A stretch of DNA of 64,000 nt from Cyclobacteriaceae bacterium (lineage in GTDB: Bacteria > Bacteroidota > Bacteroidia > Cytophagales > Cyclobacteriaceae): assembly GCA_958296015.1 (NCBI GenBank), contig CATQIH010000012.1:42501-106500 (forward strand), given 5' to 3'. The first letter of the stretch is position 1. Each line of letters opens with the position of its first letter. The notes below the pieces were generated by a model. The model was not told the origin of the DNA. It saw only the letters and a list, made by a program, of their open reading frames with translations, and made no database searches. Made by a program: the position numbers and the translations under genes. This document shows positions 11,237 to 19,485 of this stretch, piece by piece.

Positions 11237-11950
11237 TTATGCATATTTTTTTAGCTGCTTAACTGCCACAGCAAAATCTTTGGGATACAGAGCTTCTGCT
11301 GTCGTCATTTCGCCATTCATCAGGGCAAAACTCAACTTTCTGGCATGGAGGGCAGGACGTTTGATGATCGGCAGCTCCTCTTCCCATTTTTTCAGGTTAT
11401 AATGCTTTTTCAGTTCAGAAAGGTACAGCGGCTTACCACCATAGGTTTCGTCACTCGTGATGGGTGCTCCCATGCTCGATAAGTGGATGCGTACCTGGTG
11501 CATACGGCCTGTTACCGGTTTGCAACTGACCAGTGAATGCCTTTGGTAAACTTCCAACGTGGTAGCTTCCGAGTAGGCTTCTTTGCCTTGGCGTTGGTCT
11601 ATCTTCACTGTGCCTTTGCCGGTGGTATAAATTGGCAGGTTGATAGGTAAGTCCTTGAAATCGTGGATACCATCGCAGATGGCGTGATACTCTTTTTTAA
11701 CCCGACGGCTCTCAAACTGCATGGACAAGCCTCTGTAGGCTTCCGGATTTTTGGCGATAATCAGCACACCAGAGGTTCCTTTATCTAGCCGATGGCACAC
11801 CTGTGCATCTTCCATATAGCCCCGGGCCAGGCTCAGAATACTCACCGGATCGTTGCGATCGTCCAGAGTAGCGACAAAAGCAGGTTTATTAATGGCAATA
11901 TAATCTTCATTCTCAAACAGAATGAGATCGGAGAAACGTAATCTGGGCAT
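11237..11950 (-). CDS. RluA-family pseudouridine synthase
   Basis: A 237-residue RNA pseudouridine synthase that converts uridine to pseudouridine in rRNA or tRNA. The catalytic motif VCHRLDKGTSG, with its essential Asp, lies near residue 56, followed by LIIAKN and the later RMHQVRIHLSSMGAPITSDETYGG segment typical of RluA-type enzymes. No S4 RNA-binding domain precedes the catalytic core, so it belongs to the short RluA/RluC-like group. The exact target base cannot be inferred. It is a single gene on the minus strand, ended by a hairpin at the stop codon and preceded by a palindrome-rich gap. Confidence 0.9.
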   Translation of the reverse strand: MPRLRFSDLILFENEDYIAINKPAFVATLDDRNDPVSILSLARGYMEDAQVCHRLDKGTSGVLIIAKNPEAYRGLSMQFESRRVKKEYHAICDGIHDFKDLPINLPIYTTGKGTVKIDQRQGKEAYSEATTLEVYQRHSLVSCKPVTGRMHQVRIHLSSMGAPITSDETYGGKPLYLSELKKHYNLKKWEEELPIIKRPALHARKLSFALMNGEMTTAEALYPKDFAVAVKQLKKYA

Positions 11951-12046
11951 AATCCTGATAAGAGGTTAGATTTTTTCTGTAGAAAAGTGTTAACGTATTT
12001 GTTTGTCATTTGTTGAGGCGCAATGCATCGCGCCTCCTTAATGCAT

Positions 12047-12214
12047 TGTATCTCCTACTACAATACGGTGCATTTGCCTGAGAGTAGGCTGTGGGACCAG
12101 GCCACGGTGGCACGGGCCGACCCGGCAGGGGGTGCCCCGCACAGCCCACGGCATACCCCGGTTTGTGCCGCCGTGGCCTGGTCTCACAAACCGGAAATGT
12201 ACGTGGTATAATCT
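12047..12214. repeat. composite palindromic element, long form
   Basis: A GC-rich nested palindrome of about 165 bases. The outer ends, left TACTACAATACGGTGCATTT and right AAATGTACGTGGTATA, are imperfect inverted repeats. Inside, GGCTGTG at 12088-12094 pairs with CACAGCC at 12140-12146. GGACCAGGCCACGGTGGCAC near 12094-12113 is almost complementary to GTGCCGCCGTGGCCTGGTCT near 12165-12184. Arms CCGGTTTGTG and CACAAACCGG enclose the latter (12158-12194). A shorter relative with matching ends lies at 52146-52227. It looks like a small non-coding mobile or REP-like element. The plus-strand frame across it is chance. Confidence 0.7.
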
Positions 12215-12224
12215 CCTACGTATA

Positions 12225-13322
12225 TTAGTCTTCTATTTCTGCTACACGCACTCTTTTGATAGCTTCTTCCGGTTTGCCTTTGGGGAGCTTGAAACTAAAT
12301 ATGGAACCTTCGCCTACTTTGCTGGTGACTGCAATTTTGGTATGGTGCGCTTCCAACACATGCTTGACGATCGCCAAACCTAGTCCTGTACCTCCTTTGT
12401 GTTTCGCGCGGCTTTTTTCTACCCTATAAAACCGCTCAAATATTCGGTCAATATCTTCTGGGGGAATGCCTCTTCCCTGGTCTTTTATCAACACACAAAT
12501 ATTGCTTTTAGTCGATTCAAACACTATGGTAATTGTGCCGCCTTTTGTAGCCACATCTTCTTTCTTGGTGTATTTGATAGCGTTGCTCACCAGGTTGATC
12601 ATCACCTGGTAGATACGGTTGTAGTCGGCATACACTACAGTCTGTCTGGCCTTCGCACCGTCAATGACCAGACGCATGTCTTTCTTTTCCACGTCGTCCT
12701 CTAGCTGCTCAAAGACATCTTTAACAATATGCAGGATATCAAAATGCTCGTAATGCATTTTGATACTACCGGTTTCCATTTGCGAAAGGGTAAGCAGGTC
12801 CTGCACCAGTAAGTCCAGGCCATCCAGACTTTTAGCCGCTTTTTTCAAAAATCTGTACCTGAATTTTTTCTGTTCCACGGCTCCGTCCAGCAAGGTATGT
12901 ACAAAGCCCTGTGCCGAAAAAATAGGCGTTTTAAGCTCATGCGATATGTTTGCTACAAACTCCCGCCTAAACTCTTCCATTTTCTTTAGGTCGTTGATCT
13001 CCCGCTGTTTGTCTCTGGCATAATCAAAAATTTCCTGGTTGATTCTTTTAAGCGGGTTTCCTCTCCTGCGCTGCACATCTTCCACAAAACCCAGTTCCTT
13101 GCGTTTGAGCTTGTCCAGGGCCTGGTATATCTTGGTAATCTCCCGAAAGATCAGAAACTCCAGAGCAACGTTGATCAGGATGTAAGAGGAGGAGAAAGAT
13201 AAAAAGAACGTAACCAGAAGGGCCACCTTCGATACCCCTGCCACCAATGAAAGGAAAGCCGTGGTGACAACGGCAATAGAAATTCCTAAAAATAAGGCAA
13301 CACCTCTGGCATTAAAAAGCAT
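12225..13322 (-). CDS. two-component sensor histidine kinase (PhoR-like)
   Basis: A 365-residue membrane histidine kinase. Two hydrophobic segments (about residues 7-29 and 32-58) with almost no external loop precede a short linker. The dimerisation/phosphoacceptor box FVANISHELKTPIF has His128, followed by the N box with NLVSNAIKYTKK, G1 DQGRGIPPED and G2 GGTGLGLAIVKHV, so the kinase appears catalytically complete. There is no PAS or periplasmic sensor domain, so sensing must use the membrane part or a partner. The gene lies 14 bases after a PhoB-like regulator and is surely co-transcribed with it. The short two-helix form fits PhoR-like kinases; phosphate sensing is unproven. Confidence 0.93.
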   Translation of the reverse strand: MLFNARGVALFLGISIAVVTTAFLSLVAGVSKVALLVTFFLSFSSSYILINVALEFLIFREITKIYQALDKLKRKELGFVEDVQRRRGNPLKRINQEIFDYARDKQREINDLKKMEEFRREFVANISHELKTPIFSAQGFVHTLLDGAVEQKKFRYRFLKKAAKSLDGLDLLVQDLLTLSQMETGSIKMHYEHFDILHIVKDVFEQLEDDVEKKDMRLVIDGAKARQTVVYADYNRIYQVMINLVSNAIKYTKKEDVATKGGTITIVFESTKSNICVLIKDQGRGIPPEDIDRIFERFYRVEKSRAKHKGGTGLGLAIVKHVLEAHHTKIAVTSKVGEGSIFSFKLPKGKPEEAIKRVRVAEIED

Positions 13323-13336
13323 ATATCATTGCTAAG

Positions 13337-14029
13337 TTATTCTTCCAGACCAAACTTATACCCTACCCCTTTGATGGTGACAATATATTGACTGCCTATC
13401 TTTTCTCTGACCTTGCGGATGTGCACATCTACCGTTCTGGCCAGCACATACACATCCGAACCCCAGATATTCTGTAGCAATTCGTCACGGCTATGCACCT
13501 TGTCAGGATTCTGTGCCAGGTAATACAGCAATTCAAATTCCTTCTTGGGCAAACTGACCTGCTCCCCGTTCACCGTCACCAGGTAGCTTGTGCGATCGAT
13601 GACCAGGTTGCCCGCTTCGATCCTGCTGCTCTTCTGCTTTTTCTTTTCCTCCCGCCTGAACATGGCACTGATACGGCTCATCAAGGCTCTGGGCTTGATA
13701 GGTTTGGTAATGTAATCGTCAGCTCCTGTGTCAAAGGCAGCAATCTCGGAGTATTCTTCAGAGCGTGCTGTCAAAAAGATGATGAACGTATTGTACAAAT
13801 CGGTGTTCTCCCGCAGTTGCCTACATGTCTCTACCCCGTCCTGGTGTGGCATCATAATATCTAGCAGAATCAGGTCGGGAATGAACCGGGCGGCTACCTC
13901 TACAGCCTTTCTGCCATTGCTAGCAGTCTTCACCTTGTACCCCTCTTTGGAAAGATTGTACTCCAATAGGTCAAGAATATCAGGTTCGTCATCAACTACA
14001 AGCACTTTTCGTTGCTTATCGCTCATCAT
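13337..14029 (-). CDS. OmpR/PhoB-type response regulator
   Basis: A 230-residue regulator: receiver domain (about 7-125) with the acidic pair Asp13-Asp14, phosphoacceptor Asp57 in LILLDIMMP and the conserved Lys in DDYITKPIKP, then a winged-helix DNA-binding domain (about 135-230) with RTVDVHIRKVREKIG and the C-terminal KGVGYKFG. All phosphotransfer residues are present. Translation starts MMSDKQRK; the second Met is equally possible. It precedes the kinase gene in the same unit. Target genes cannot be inferred. Confidence 0.94.
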   Translation of the reverse strand: MMSDKQRKVLVVDDEPDILDLLEYNLSKEGYKVKTASNGRKAVEVAARFIPDLILLDIMMPHQDGVETCRQLRENTDLYNTFIIFLTARSEEYSEIAAFDTGADDYITKPIKPRALMSRISAMFRREEKKKQKSSRIEAGNLVIDRTSYLVTVNGEQVSLPKKEFELLYYLAQNPDKVHSRDELLQNIWGSDVYVLARTVDVHIRKVREKIGSQYIVTIKGVGYKFGLEE

Positions 14030-14272
14030 GTTATTGTATGGTTTTCAGTATATTAGTTAGGTACAAACGAGTTTCGCAAACAAAAATAAGGAAAATATAG
14101 TAACAAAAAGCATTTTACAGACAATTACCCGGGCATTTTTCAGAAGTGCGAATAGCAATAGTTTAATCCCAAACTTTTATGGTTTTATCTATAATAACCC
14201 ATACATAGTATAAAAACATCTGACCCGCTATGTGAAAACCTGCGTAAACGTGCCATTCTATCACCAAAATTG

Positions 14273-14280
14273 TATCTTTG
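14273..14280 (+). promoter_or_regulatory. -7 box ahead of the cupin gene
   Basis: TATCTTTG matches the Bacteroidota -7 consensus TAnnTTTG and lies 20 bases before the ATG at 14300. No clear -33 TTG is seen at the usual distance. Confidence 0.45.
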
Positions 14281-14299
14281 CGCTTTATAATAAGACCAT

Positions 14300-14659
14300 A
14301 TGGAAAAAGTAAATATAGAACATAAACTGTCGGCCTTTTCAGACCACTGGCATCCCAGGATCGTGGGTGAACTGAACGGCCAGCATGTGAAGCTGGTAAA
14401 ATTGCTGGGTGAGTTTGTCTGGCATAAGCACGACGAGGAAGATGAAATGTTTTATGTGCTAAAGGGCACGTTGAGTATAGAGTTTCGTGGCAAAACCGTA
14501 GAAATTAATGAAAACGAATTTCTGATTGTTCCCAAAGGGATAGAACACCGCCCCGTAGCGAAAGAAGAAGTCTCGATCATGTTAGTTGAATCCTGCACCA
14601 CCATTAATACCGGAGACAATCCAGGTAGTTTGACAAAAACACATCTCGAAAGTATATGA
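14300..14659 (+). CDS. cupin-fold protein
   Basis: A 119-residue single-domain cupin. The metal-binding pattern is visible: FVWHKHDEEDEMFYVLKG supplies the first motif (His, His, Glu) and IVPKGIEHRPVA the second (PxG...H), so a metal such as Mn, Fe or Zn is probably bound. Small cupins of this type have varied roles, including mannose-6-phosphate isomerase-like and sensor proteins, and no specific activity can be assigned. It lies 58 bases before valS on the same strand and might be co-transcribed with it. Confidence 0.85.
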   Translation: MEKVNIEHKLSAFSDHWHPRIVGELNGQHVKLVKLLGEFVWHKHDEEDEMFYVLKGTLSIEFRGKTVEINENEFLIVPKGIEHRPVAKEEVSIMLVESCTTINTGDNPGSLTKTHLESI

Positions 14660-14717
14660 TCTAAATGGCAAAGTATCTTAACAATCTGTAACCTGCAAAT
14701 ACCCAATACCAACAAAC

Positions 14718-17384
14718 ATGTCGCTCTCCACCAAATACAACCCACAGGAAATTGAAGATAAATGGTACCGGTACTGGCTGGACAAAAACTTTTTCCACGC
14801 CACACCCAATCCTGACAAAGAGCCTTACACCATCGTCATCCCCCCGCCCAACGTGACGGGCGTACTGCATATGGGCCACATGCTCAACAATACCATTCAG
14901 GATATACTGGTCAGAAGAGCCCGGATGGAAGGCAAAGAAGCCTGCTGGGTGCCTGGCACCGACCATGCCTCTATTGCCACTGAGGCCAAAGTAGTAGCCA
15001 TGCTCAAAGAGCAGGGCATCAACAAACGTGACCTGAGTCGCGAAGAATTTCTGCAACATGCCTGGAAGTGGAAAGAAAAGTACGGCGGCATCATCCTGGA
15101 ACAACTCAAAAAGCTGGGTGCTTCCTGCGACTGGCAGCGTACGCACTTTACGATGGATGATGACATGTCGGAATCAGTCATCAAAGTATTTGTAGACCTC
15201 TACGGCAAAGGCCATATTTATCGGGGCTATCGCATGATCAACTGGGACCCCCAGGGCCGCACCGGTATTGCCGACGATGAAGTGATTCACCGGGAAGTGA
15301 ACTCCAAACTTTACTACGTACAATATCCGATTGAAGGCGAAGATGGCTTTGTTACCATTGCTACCACTCGCCCAGAAACGATACTGGGCGACACTGCCGT
15401 ATGTATCAACCCCAACGATGAGCGGTACCAACACCTGAAAGGTAAACGAGTCATCGTACCACTGGTCAACCGTTCCATCCCAATCATTGAAGATGAGTAT
15501 GTGTCGATGGATTTTGGTACGGGCTGCCTGAAAGTGACGCCTGCCCATGATATCAACGACTATGAACTGGGCAAAAAACATCACCTGGAAATGATCGATG
15601 TGATTGCCGACGATGGTACGATGAGTGAGGCAGCACAGTTTTTTGCAGGCGAAGATCGCTTTGTGGTGCGCAAAAAGATGGCTAAAAAACTGGAAGAAGA
15701 AGGGCTGCTGGTCAAAACAGAAGATTATAAAAACAGCGTCGGCTTTTCCGAACGCACCGATGCCGTGATAGAACCCAAACTCTCTGTGCAATGGTTTGTG
15801 CGCATGGAACATCTGGTGAAACCTGCCCTGGAACATGTACTGAATGATGATGTGCAGTTGCACCCGGCCAAGTTCAAAAACATGTACCGCTCCTGGATGG
15901 AAAACGTACGCGACTGGAATATCTCCCGCCAGCTATGGTGGGGTCAGCGCATTCCGGCTTACTACCTGGCAGATGGCGACTTTGTGGTGGCCGAAACACC
16001 GGAAGAAGCCATACAGCTTGCCCGTGAGAAGACCGGCAATGATGCCCTGACTATGAGCGATCTGCGGCAAGACGAAGATGTGCTGGACACCTGGTTTTCG
16101 TCTGGCCTGTGGCCCATCACCGTATTCGACGGCATCCGCCACCCGGATAACGATGACATCAACTATTTCTACCCTACCAATGATCTGGTGACTGCTCCTG
16201 AAATCCTGTTTTTCTGGGTAGCCCGTATGATCATGTATGGCTACGAATACCGGCAGGAAAAGCCCTTCAGCAATGTGTACCTGACAGGTATTGTTCGCGA
16301 CAAACAGGGTAGGAAGATGTCTAAGTCGTTAGGAAATTCTCCTGATCCGCTGGAGCTGATGAGAGCATACAGTGCTGATGGGGTACGTACCGGCATGTTA
16401 TTCAGTTCACCAGCGGGCAACGATCTGCTGTTTGATATTAAACTATGTGAACAGGGCAGAAATTTTGCCAACAAGATATGGAACGCCTTCCGGCTGGTGA
16501 AAGGCTGGCAGCGCGATGAAAGCATTGAAAACAAAGCAAATACTGCCGCCATCGGATGGTTTGAGGCCAGGTTCAATCAGGTGCTGATAGAAATGGAAGA
16601 CCATTTTGCTAAGTTCCGCATCTCCGACGCGCTGATGTCGGCTTACAAGCTGATGTGGGACGACTTCTGCGCGTGGTATCTGGAAATGGTGAAGCCTGCA
16701 TATGAAAAGCCGCTGGATGCTGCTACCTATGATATTACGCTGCATTTCTTTGAAAAGATGATCAAAGTGCTGCACCCTTTTATGCCCTTTATTACCGAAG
16801 AAATCTGGCATTTGCTCAAAGACAGAAGCGAAAATGATTGCCTCATCGTAGCTCCCTGGCCTTTGGCTGATGCAAACGAAGAACGATTGGCAACCGACAA
16901 GCTGCTGTTGGATTACGGGCAAATTGTGGTGGAAGCGATCGGCAATATCCGAAATATCCGCAACAGCCGTCAGATTTCTCCCAAAACTGCTTTGCAGTTG
17001 TATGTCAAAGCAGATAGACCGGAAATGTATCACCAGTTTGGTGGTATCATTCAAAAGTTGGCGAATATTGAAGAGATTCATTTCACCGAAGAAAAAATGG
17101 ATGCATCTGCCAGTTTTATCATCAACGCCGCCCAGGGCCACCGCCCACACGAATTTTTTATTCCACTGGAAGAAACCATTGACGTAGCAGCAGAGACAGA
17201 TAAGATCAAAAAAGAGCTGTCTTATCTGAAAGGCTTTAAGCAAGGCATTGAGAAGAAGCTTAGCAACGAAAAATTTGTACAGAATGCCCCCGAACAAGTC
17301 ATAGTCATGGAGCGCAAAAAACAAGCCGATACCCAGGCAAAGATTATCGCTTTGGAAGAACAGTTGGGAAGGCTACAGGAATAA
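14718..17384 (+). CDS. valS: valyl-tRNA synthetase
   Basis: An 888-residue class I synthetase that charges tRNA-Val. The HIGH-type motif appears as [16 protein letters not shown] (near residue 40-55) and the KMSKS motif as [14 protein letters not shown] (near 530). Between them is the editing domain with [13 protein letters not shown], which removes mischarged threonine. The anticodon-binding helical domain and a C-terminal coiled coil (about 820-888, rich in Lys, Glu and Leu) complete the protein. Length is normal and the frame is uninterrupted across 2.7 kb. A palindromic tandem array follows directly. Confidence 0.97.
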   Translation: MSLSTKYNPQEIEDKWYRYWLDKNFFHATPNPDKEPYTIVIPPPNVTGVLHMGHMLNNTIQDILVRRARMEGKEACWVPGTDHASIATEAKVVAMLKEQGINKRDLSREEFLQHAWKWKEKYGGIILEQLKKLGASCDWQRTHFTMDDDMSESVIKVFVDLYGKGHIYRGYRMINWDPQGRTGIADDEVIHREVNSKLYYVQYPIEGEDGFVTIATTRPETILGDTAVCINPNDERYQHLKGKRVIVPLVNRSIPIIEDEYVSMDFGTGCLKVTPAHDINDYELGKKHHLEMIDVIADDGTMSEAAQFFAGEDRFVVRKKMAKKLEEEGLLVKTEDYKNSVGFSERTDAVIEPKLSVQWFVRMEHLVKPALEHVLNDDVQLHPAKFKNMYRSWMENVRDWNISRQLWWGQRIPAYYLADGDFVVAETPEEAIQLAREKTGNDALTMSDLRQDEDVLDTWFSSGLWPITVFDGIRHPDNDDINYFYPTNDLVTAPEILFFWVARMIMYGYEYRQEKPFSNVYLTGIVRDKQGRKMSKSLGNSPDPLELMRAYSADGVRTGMLFSSPAGNDLLFDIKLCEQGRNFANKIWNAFRLVKGWQRDESIENKANTAAIGWFEARFNQVLIEMEDHFAKFRISDALMSAYKLMWDDFCAWYLEMVKPAYEKPLDAATYDITLHFFEKMIKVLHPFMPFITEEIWHLLKDRSENDCLIVAPWPLADANEERLATDKLLLDYGQIVVEAIGNIRNIRNSRQISPKTALQLYVKADRPEMYHQFGGIIQKLANIEEIHFTEEKMDASASFIINAAQGHRPHEFFIPLEETIDVAAETDKIKKELSYLKGFKQGIEKKLSNEKFVQNAPEQVIVMERKKQADTQAKIIALEEQLGRLQE

Positions 17385-17430
17385 CTTGACGTTTTGGGGG
17401 TTGTAGTTTAAGCCAAATTCTACGCCTCGC

Positions 17431-17567
17431 TTTGTGTCCTAAGCCCCGGTTTGTGTCCTCACAAACCGGAATACACCAAGATAACCACCGTCCTGGTTTA
17501 TGTCCTCACAAACCGGAATACACCAAGCTACCCTCTACCCCGGTTTGTGTCCTCACAAACCGGAACA
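17431..17567 (+). repeat. 47-bp tandem array built on a 24-nt palindrome
   Basis: Three palindromes at 17446-17469, 17493-17516 and 17540-17563 are spaced exactly 47 bases apart. Each has arm CCGGTTT (CTGGTTT in the middle copy), core GTGTCCTCAC (ATGTCCTCAC in the middle copy) and complementary arm AAACCGG. A decayed half copy (TTTGTGTCCTAAG) starts at 17431. The 23-base stretches between begin AATACACCAAG in both cases and are therefore related to each other, which argues against CRISPR. The array lies between valS and the next gene and could form a row of hairpins in RNA. Confidence 0.85.
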
Positions 17568-17617
17568 GGATAATCAATACGATATAAACTTTTACCACTA
17601 CCATACTTTGAGAGATC

Positions 17618-18571
17618 ATGCTTAGAAATTTGAAATACACCTTAGTAATAGTACTAGCCTGCTTGTTGTATACTCATGCCGGAGCACAAACCAACGTGTC
17701 TGATACTTACCGGCACGATCAGCATTTCAGCGATTCATTGAAACAGATTGTCAGGGCAGTGGGTATGGACAAAAACTTTGATGTTGGTGAAGATGGAACC
17801 GAGCAAATATCCCTGGCTGTCATTGATCTTAATGGCGATCGGCCGGTGTTGGGCGGGGTCAACGATGGCAATTTCATCTACCCAGCCTCCGTCTATAAAA
17901 TGTATGTGGCGATGGAAGTCTTGAAGCAGGTAAGCCTGGGCACCTATTCTCTGTATGCTCCCTACATCGTCAAAGCTCCTAACGATGTAGACCAGACCAA
18001 AGAGATCAGCTACGACCCCAGGGACTTACTGAGGGCCGGTGATACCGTGACGTTAAACTACCTGTTGGATCTGATGATTACCCGTAGCGATAACTCAGCC
18101 GCCAACTGCCTGATAGATGTTGCCAGCCGTGATCGTATCAACAAAACCATGCATGAATATGGCTGGTATGGCAGCGAAGTGACCCGTAAATACCTAAAAA
18201 GGCAGTACGAAGACCCCGGCTATGATACCATCAGAGGTACAGCAACCAGTGCCTTACACGCAGCGGATTTCATGTATAAGATTGAACAAAACCAACTGGT
18301 CGACCCCTGGGTAAGCATGCAGATGAAATCCCTGCTGGGCAGGCAGTTGGACACCACCAAACTTGCCACCGGCCTGCCCCGCCAGGCCATGTTTTACCAC
18401 AAGACAGGCTGGTGGAGCTACTACACCCACGATGCAGGCATTGTAGATGACGGATACCTCAGGTACATCATCGCCTTTTTTACCCCCCTCACAGAAGAGG
18501 AAGTACGCCCTAAGATGAAAGAAATCTCAAGAAGAGTGTATGAATTGATAAAAAATAGGCATTTGAGATAG
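17618..18571 (+). CDS. class A beta-lactamase-like serine hydrolase
   Basis: A 317-residue secreted protein with a signal peptide (residues 1-24, ending THAGAQ). The serine beta-lactamase/transpeptidase fold is shown by SVYK (Ser91, Lys94), SDN in TRSDNSAANCL near residue 171 and KTG in YHKTGWWSYYTHDAG near residue 265. The omega-loop ExxLN motif, which holds the deacylating Glu166 of true class A enzymes, is not evident at the expected place. It may thus be a hydrolase or peptidoglycan enzyme rather than an antibiotic-resistance enzyme. It appears monocistronic, between a palindrome array and an SH3 gene. Confidence 0.8.
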   Translation: MLRNLKYTLVIVLACLLYTHAGAQTNVSDTYRHDQHFSDSLKQIVRAVGMDKNFDVGEDGTEQISLAVIDLNGDRPVLGGVNDGNFIYPASVYKMYVAMEVLKQVSLGTYSLYAPYIVKAPNDVDQTKEISYDPRDLLRAGDTVTLNYLLDLMITRSDNSAANCLIDVASRDRINKTMHEYGWYGSEVTRKYLKRQYEDPGYDTIRGTATSALHAADFMYKIEQNQLVDPWVSMQMKSLLGRQLDTTKLATGLPRQAMFYHKTGWWSYYTHDAGIVDDGYLRYIIAFFTPLTEEEVRPKMKEISRRVYELIKNRHLR

Positions 18572-18695
18572 TGGTTGTAGGTTTTGTAATATAGAAGATT
18601 GTAGTTGGTTAACATCAATGTTAACTTTTTTCATAACAACATTTATTTTTAATAATATTAGTTGCATTTTTAGTTCCAAGGAACCTGAAAAGCAA

Positions 18696-19427
18696 CATAT
18701 GCACCACTATTTACTATTCATTCTTCTATTTTGCTCTTTAGCTTATCAAGGCATAGCACAATCCTCTCCTGACATGCAGGAGCAGCTGGATAGCCTCAAA
18801 ACGCTGAATACACATATTGCAACTCTGATACAGGATTTGCAGACGAAAAGAGAAGAAGTAATACATGAAATCAACACGCTCCAGTACCAAAACCAGACAG
18901 TTCGTAAAAAGACCACTACAGAAGATGGCTCTATCGTAATTGGTAATGGTGGTATCATGCGAAAATCCCCTGAAGCTAACAGTGAGTCCATTAGCTTTAT
19001 TCCTTCTGGTAGCCTTGTATTAATAAATAACTTTTATCAAAATTCCTATTTCCGAGTAACATACGACGGCAAAACAGGCTACTTGAAAGAGACTGCCCTA
19101 CAAGCGAAGGAAGAGCTGCTTACCATCAAGCAACATTGGCGAAATGCATCGCCTCAAAAAACCGTAGTTTTAACTGAATTTGAAGCACCAGTTGCAATTG
19201 AAAAATCCTATCCAGCACGAAAATATATTACTGGCCCAAGAGGCGGATGTTACTACATGAACAGCGCAGGCAACAAAACCTATACCGACCGCTCTTTTTG
19301 TGGTAGCACTAACAACCCAGTAAAAAGCTACAGTGGACGAACTTATTACAAAAGTGCTCGTGGAGGCTGTTACTATATTAATAGTAATGGGAATAAAAGT
19401 TATGTGGCTAGAAGTATGCGTAATTGA
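18696..19427 (+). CDS. secreted SH3-domain protein with C-terminal GGCYY repeats
   Basis: The start at 18696 is preferred because it gives MHHYLLFILLFCSLAYQGIAQ, a clean signal peptide; the frame extends 26 codons further upstream. The mature protein (about 243 residues in total) has a coiled-coil-like stretch near residues 30-65 (QEQLDSLKTLNTHIATLI), then a bacterial SH3-like domain (about 80-135, with VRKS and a GKTGYLKE strand) and two C-terminal repeats. These read GPRGGCYYMNSAGNKTY and SARGGCYYINSNGNKSY and resemble the PBCV basic adaptor motif. SH3b domains often bind cell-wall peptides. The Cys pairs may form disulphides. Function is unknown. Confidence 0.75.
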   Translation, partial: HMHHYLLFILLFCSLAYQGIAQSSPDMQEQLDSLKTLNTHIATLIQDLQTKREEVIHEINTLQYQNQTVRKKTTTEDGSIVIGNGGIMRKSPEANSESISFIPSGSLVLINNFYQNSYFRVTYDGKTGYLKETALQAKEELLTIKQHWRNASPQKTVVLTEFEAPVAIEKSYPARKYITGPRGGCYYMNSAGNKTYTDRSFCGSTNNPVKSYSGRTYYKSARGGCYYINSNGNKSYVARSMRN

Positions 19428-19485
19428 TTTTAGCTTGAGAAACAGGATTATATCTTTATCAAACGAAAACTACTAATACAAACGA

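Noticed and set aside
17446-17563. CRISPR array with 24-bp repeats and 23-bp spacers
   Set aside because: Only three repeats, each a near-perfect palindrome; the two spacers share AATACACCAAG and are thus part of a 47-bp unit; no cas genes in the window.
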